From Coriaria nepalensis (taxonomy: Eukaryota > Streptophyta > Magnoliopsida > Cucurbitales > Coriariaceae), in NCBI GenBank assembly GCA_027186245.1, contig CP114484.1, positions 3,422,501-3,486,500 on the forward strand: a DNA stretch of 64,000 nucleotides, written 5' to 3'. The position numbers and the translations under genes were made by a program. The stretch's first letter is position 1. Every line of letters begins with the position of its first letter. This document shows positions 61,399 through 64,000 of the stretch, one piece after another. Under the pieces are notes generated by a model. It worked only from the letters and a program-made list of their open reading frames with translations. It was not told the DNA's origin and did no database searches.

Positions 61399-62240
61399 TT
61401 AATTATGTGCCGGGGTCTAAAGACAATAAACATAATATGGCCGTAATGTACTTGAGAATAAAATGGTCATCAAGCTTCTCCTAATTTTTATGCAAACCGG
61501 AAGGAGTACCGGTTGATCACTTGTAATATGATATGATAATTAAATAAAGATATATTATAGATAATTAATTATATTTAAATTATAAAATTTAGTTTTTGCT
61601 ATATATATGCTGTTTTGTCATAAGCAATTACAAATTTAACTTTTCGTATATTTTTTTGTCCAACTGCTAGGATAAATAGTACTTATATAATTGGAAGAGA
61701 AATAATGGTAATCTTATGATTCAGTGCATCCGAATCAGTATGTAGGACCGCAGTATGTAGGACTGTGGTCCTAATTAATATATATGGATAGTATCAATGT
61801 GAAGCCTAAAAAATATCATAATTTGGAACGACTCTCAGGCGGTCCTTCAAGGTGGCTTTGGTCGGATTTTGGATCTCTCCTGAAGTGGCAGTGGTTCAGT
61901 GCTACAGCTTGCAATGGACTCGCTGGTAGGTGACCTGCCGGCTTCTCTCTTGGATTTGGAGTATTGGGCGGTGAAGATTGAAAGATAAGATCACAATTTC
62001 ACACCTTTTATAGTTGGATTGGGATGAGTTTCTATTTTTTGGGTCAAACCTAGGTCTTTTTCTATTTTATAATTTCTTATTTTTGTGTGGGAAAAATTTG
62101 AAATTTAAGAAACTTATGTACAAAAATCAAAATTTTAAGAAACTAGGGACGGGCGGTGCCACCCCTAGCCGGTCCTTAGCTCTGCCCATGTCTGATACTA
62201 TCATTGCTTTTATTTCAACCTGATAAGCAATCCTTGGAGG
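61399..62240. other. Gene-free spacer inside the Copia nest
   Basis: It holds the 3' part of the peptide gene, a near-duplicated phrase 'gtatgtaggac' at about 61739 and 61755, and at 61825-62200 a moderately GC-rich segment ending near 'ggtgccacccctagccggtc', a wording common in dispersed plant repeats. No domain is visible. Confidence 0.4.
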
Positions 62241-62244
62241 GGGC

Positions 62245-64000
62245 CATATATTTTGGTGCCACCAAGTACATTTGTGGAGACCGCAACTTATTTATAACGT
62301 ACTAGACTTTTGAAGGGGAGCAAGTTTATTTTGCAAATTCTCGAGGAACCTTTATTTTTGTGAAGGGAAATGTTGAAACTGAAATTCTGGAAAATAGCTA
62401 GCCTTAACCGGAGTTCTCCATGCCATCAAAATTCATAGAAATCTTCTTTTTGCTGACTTATTGAATATAGAAGGAATTAAGATTGTAATAGAATCTGATA
62501 AGATTGTCCTTACTAAACATGAGACATTTTTGGTGAAAATTGTACTTTAAGAATGGTTTGTTGTTTTGAATGTTGTTTCTCATTAAATTAATGAAGTTTC
62601 TTCTTCTACTTATATTGATTATGTTATTTTATAATATTCTAGATTAGGTCATACTAATCTTGATTATATTAAAAAAATAGAATATTTATGAAGATGTCAA
62701 AATAAGGTAAATCTTCCAAATATTAAGAGAAAGAAGACTGATCCCAAGATCATAGACTGTCCATTTATAGGGTATATTGAAAATAGTGATGCCTACATAT
62801 TTTGTTTTAAAATTCGTAAATGATATAATATCAACAAACTCTATAGAGTTTAGAGATACAAAGTTCTTTGAGGTAATTTATCATTTGAAGGAAAAATATG
62901 CTAGTGGTTCGGATGATGTTTCTACAAGTCAAATTAGAGACATTGATCTTGAATTCCATGATGAGGATGAGTCATATCTAAATCAGAAGAAGCAAAAAAT
63001 AAAGGAAAGGAAAAGTCTTTGGAAATAAGTTTTACACATTTCTTATTGATAATGATCCAACAATATATGATGATGAGTTTTACATATATGGAAACTTTTT
63101 GATTTGCCTCCTGGATCCAAACCTATGGTTGCCAGTTGATATTTAAAAGGAAACTGAAAAGTGATGGTTTTGTTGAAAAATATAAAACAAAAGTAGTTGC
63201 TAAGGATTTTAGCCAACAGAAAAATAGACCTTTTTGATATATATGCTCATATTGCTAGAATAACCATAATTAGAGTATTGATAGTTTTGGCTGCTATTAA
63301 TAATTTGATTATTCATCAAATGGATCTTAAAAATAACCTTTCTAAATGGAGATTTAGAAGAGAAAATCTACATCACATCTTGAAGGGTTTGTTATTTCCG
63401 CCAAAGAGGAAAGAGTTTGTAGACTTGTAAAATCTTTATACTGTCTAAAACAAGCTCTCAAATTAATGGCATGAAAAATTTGATAAGGTCATAGTTTAAA
63501 ATGGCTTTTCTATTAGTGACTTTGATAGATGTGTATAATGTACTTTAAATTTTTTGAAAACTCTACTGTCAATTGTATGCTTGTATGTTGATGACATAAT
63601 CATTTTGGGAATTGATTTAGACATAGTCAAGTCTACTTCATAATTTCTAGTTTCTAATATCAAAATCACTTTGACCCAATCTTATTATGTTAAGAAAATT
63701 CTGAAGAAGTTTGGATATTATTACTCTAGTTTTTTGTCCACTTCGTTGGATTCTAGTGTACACTTGAGGAAGAATAATGGCGATACAAATTGAATATGCT
63801 AGAGTAATTAAGTGTTTAGTGTATATGATGAAATGTACCAGACTAAATATAGCTTATGAAGTAGGAAGATTGAGTAGATATTCTCATAATTCTAACTATG
63901 AGCATTGGGATGATTTAATTAGAGTATTTATCAACTTCCTTAAGGGTACAATGAATTATGGCTTATATTATACATGCAACCCAACTGTACTTGAAGGCTA
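62245..64000 (+). mobile_element. Copia element A: degenerate protease/pre-integrase and reverse transcriptase, running off the window
   Basis: In order the frames show the protease-type FGATKYICGDRNLFITY near 62251, the gag-pre-integrase segment GIKIVIESDKIVLTKHETFL (about 62475) with RLGHTNLDYIKKI (62643), and RT pieces: YKTKVVAKDFSQQ (63180), CRLVKSLYCLKQAL (63430) and the active-site strand LYVDDIIILG (63571-63610). Later segments near 63640-63990 match the RT-RNase H connection. Integrase between 62760 and 63100 is mostly absent. Many stops are present. Confidence 0.8.

Overview
The window is nuclear DNA of a dicot plant. It is AT-rich, its genes are broken by short GT-AG introns, and each recognisable protein has a clear counterpart in Arabidopsis. 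Simple repeats, retrotransposon debris and small inverted-repeat elements fill the rest. I could not fix the species.

Layout. 1-3.2 kb: gene-free. 3.2-4.1 kb (-): small protein with three RanBP2-type zinc fingers. 4.1-10.6 kb: gene-free, with a Ty3/gypsy remnant (LTR, primer-binding site and broken gag, minus strand, 6.7-8.0 kb). 10.6-12.9 kb (+): intronless DYW-type PPR protein, orthologous to the chloroplast RNA-editing factor OTP82. 14.7-17.0 kb (+): DUF1644 zinc-binding protein with a poly-Asn run. 18.3-19.9 kb (+): four-exon DeSI/PPPDE cysteine peptidase. 20.1-20.4 kb (-): broken copy of the last two exons of the thioesterase gene at 28.5 kb. 21.0-22.5 kb (-): degenerate Copia reverse transcriptase/RNase H. 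24.8-27.75 kb (+): unrecognised 180-aa protein in four coding exons. 28.5-31.3 kb (-): nine-exon acyl-protein thioesterase with a one-base frame problem in exon 5. 34.3-35.7 kb (+): membrane-anchored receptor-like kinase (At5g20050-like). 35.7-48.2 kb: gene-free and repeat-rich, with a satellite-like array, three tandem hairpins, a gag scrap and a ~1.09-kb LTR-like element. 48.2-52.2 kb (+): seven-exon PRMT10 arginine methyltransferase. 52.75-53.1 kb (+): probable small membrane-protein gene broken by a frameshift. 53.2-53.5 kb: foldback element. 55-64 kb: nested Copia retrotransposons with one intact two-exon gene for a secreted cysteine-rich peptide (61.04-61.40 kb), starting 31 bp after the end of a 193-bp LTR.

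The functional genes are ordinary unlinked plant genes (organelle RNA editing, desumoylation-type peptidase, depalmitoylation, receptor kinase signalling, histone arginine methylation). They form no pathway cluster. The most unusual observations are the cysteine-rich peptide gene apparently sitting under an LTR promoter inside a retrotransposon nest; a ~1.09-kb LTR-like family with two near-full-length copies in opposite orientation; the decaying thioesterase and its older partial duplicate, which keeps a codon the main gene has lost; and tandem arrays of short palindromes at 23.5 and 38.5 kb. Exon boundaries were read by eye from splice motifs, frame continuity and family conservation; none was computed or tested.
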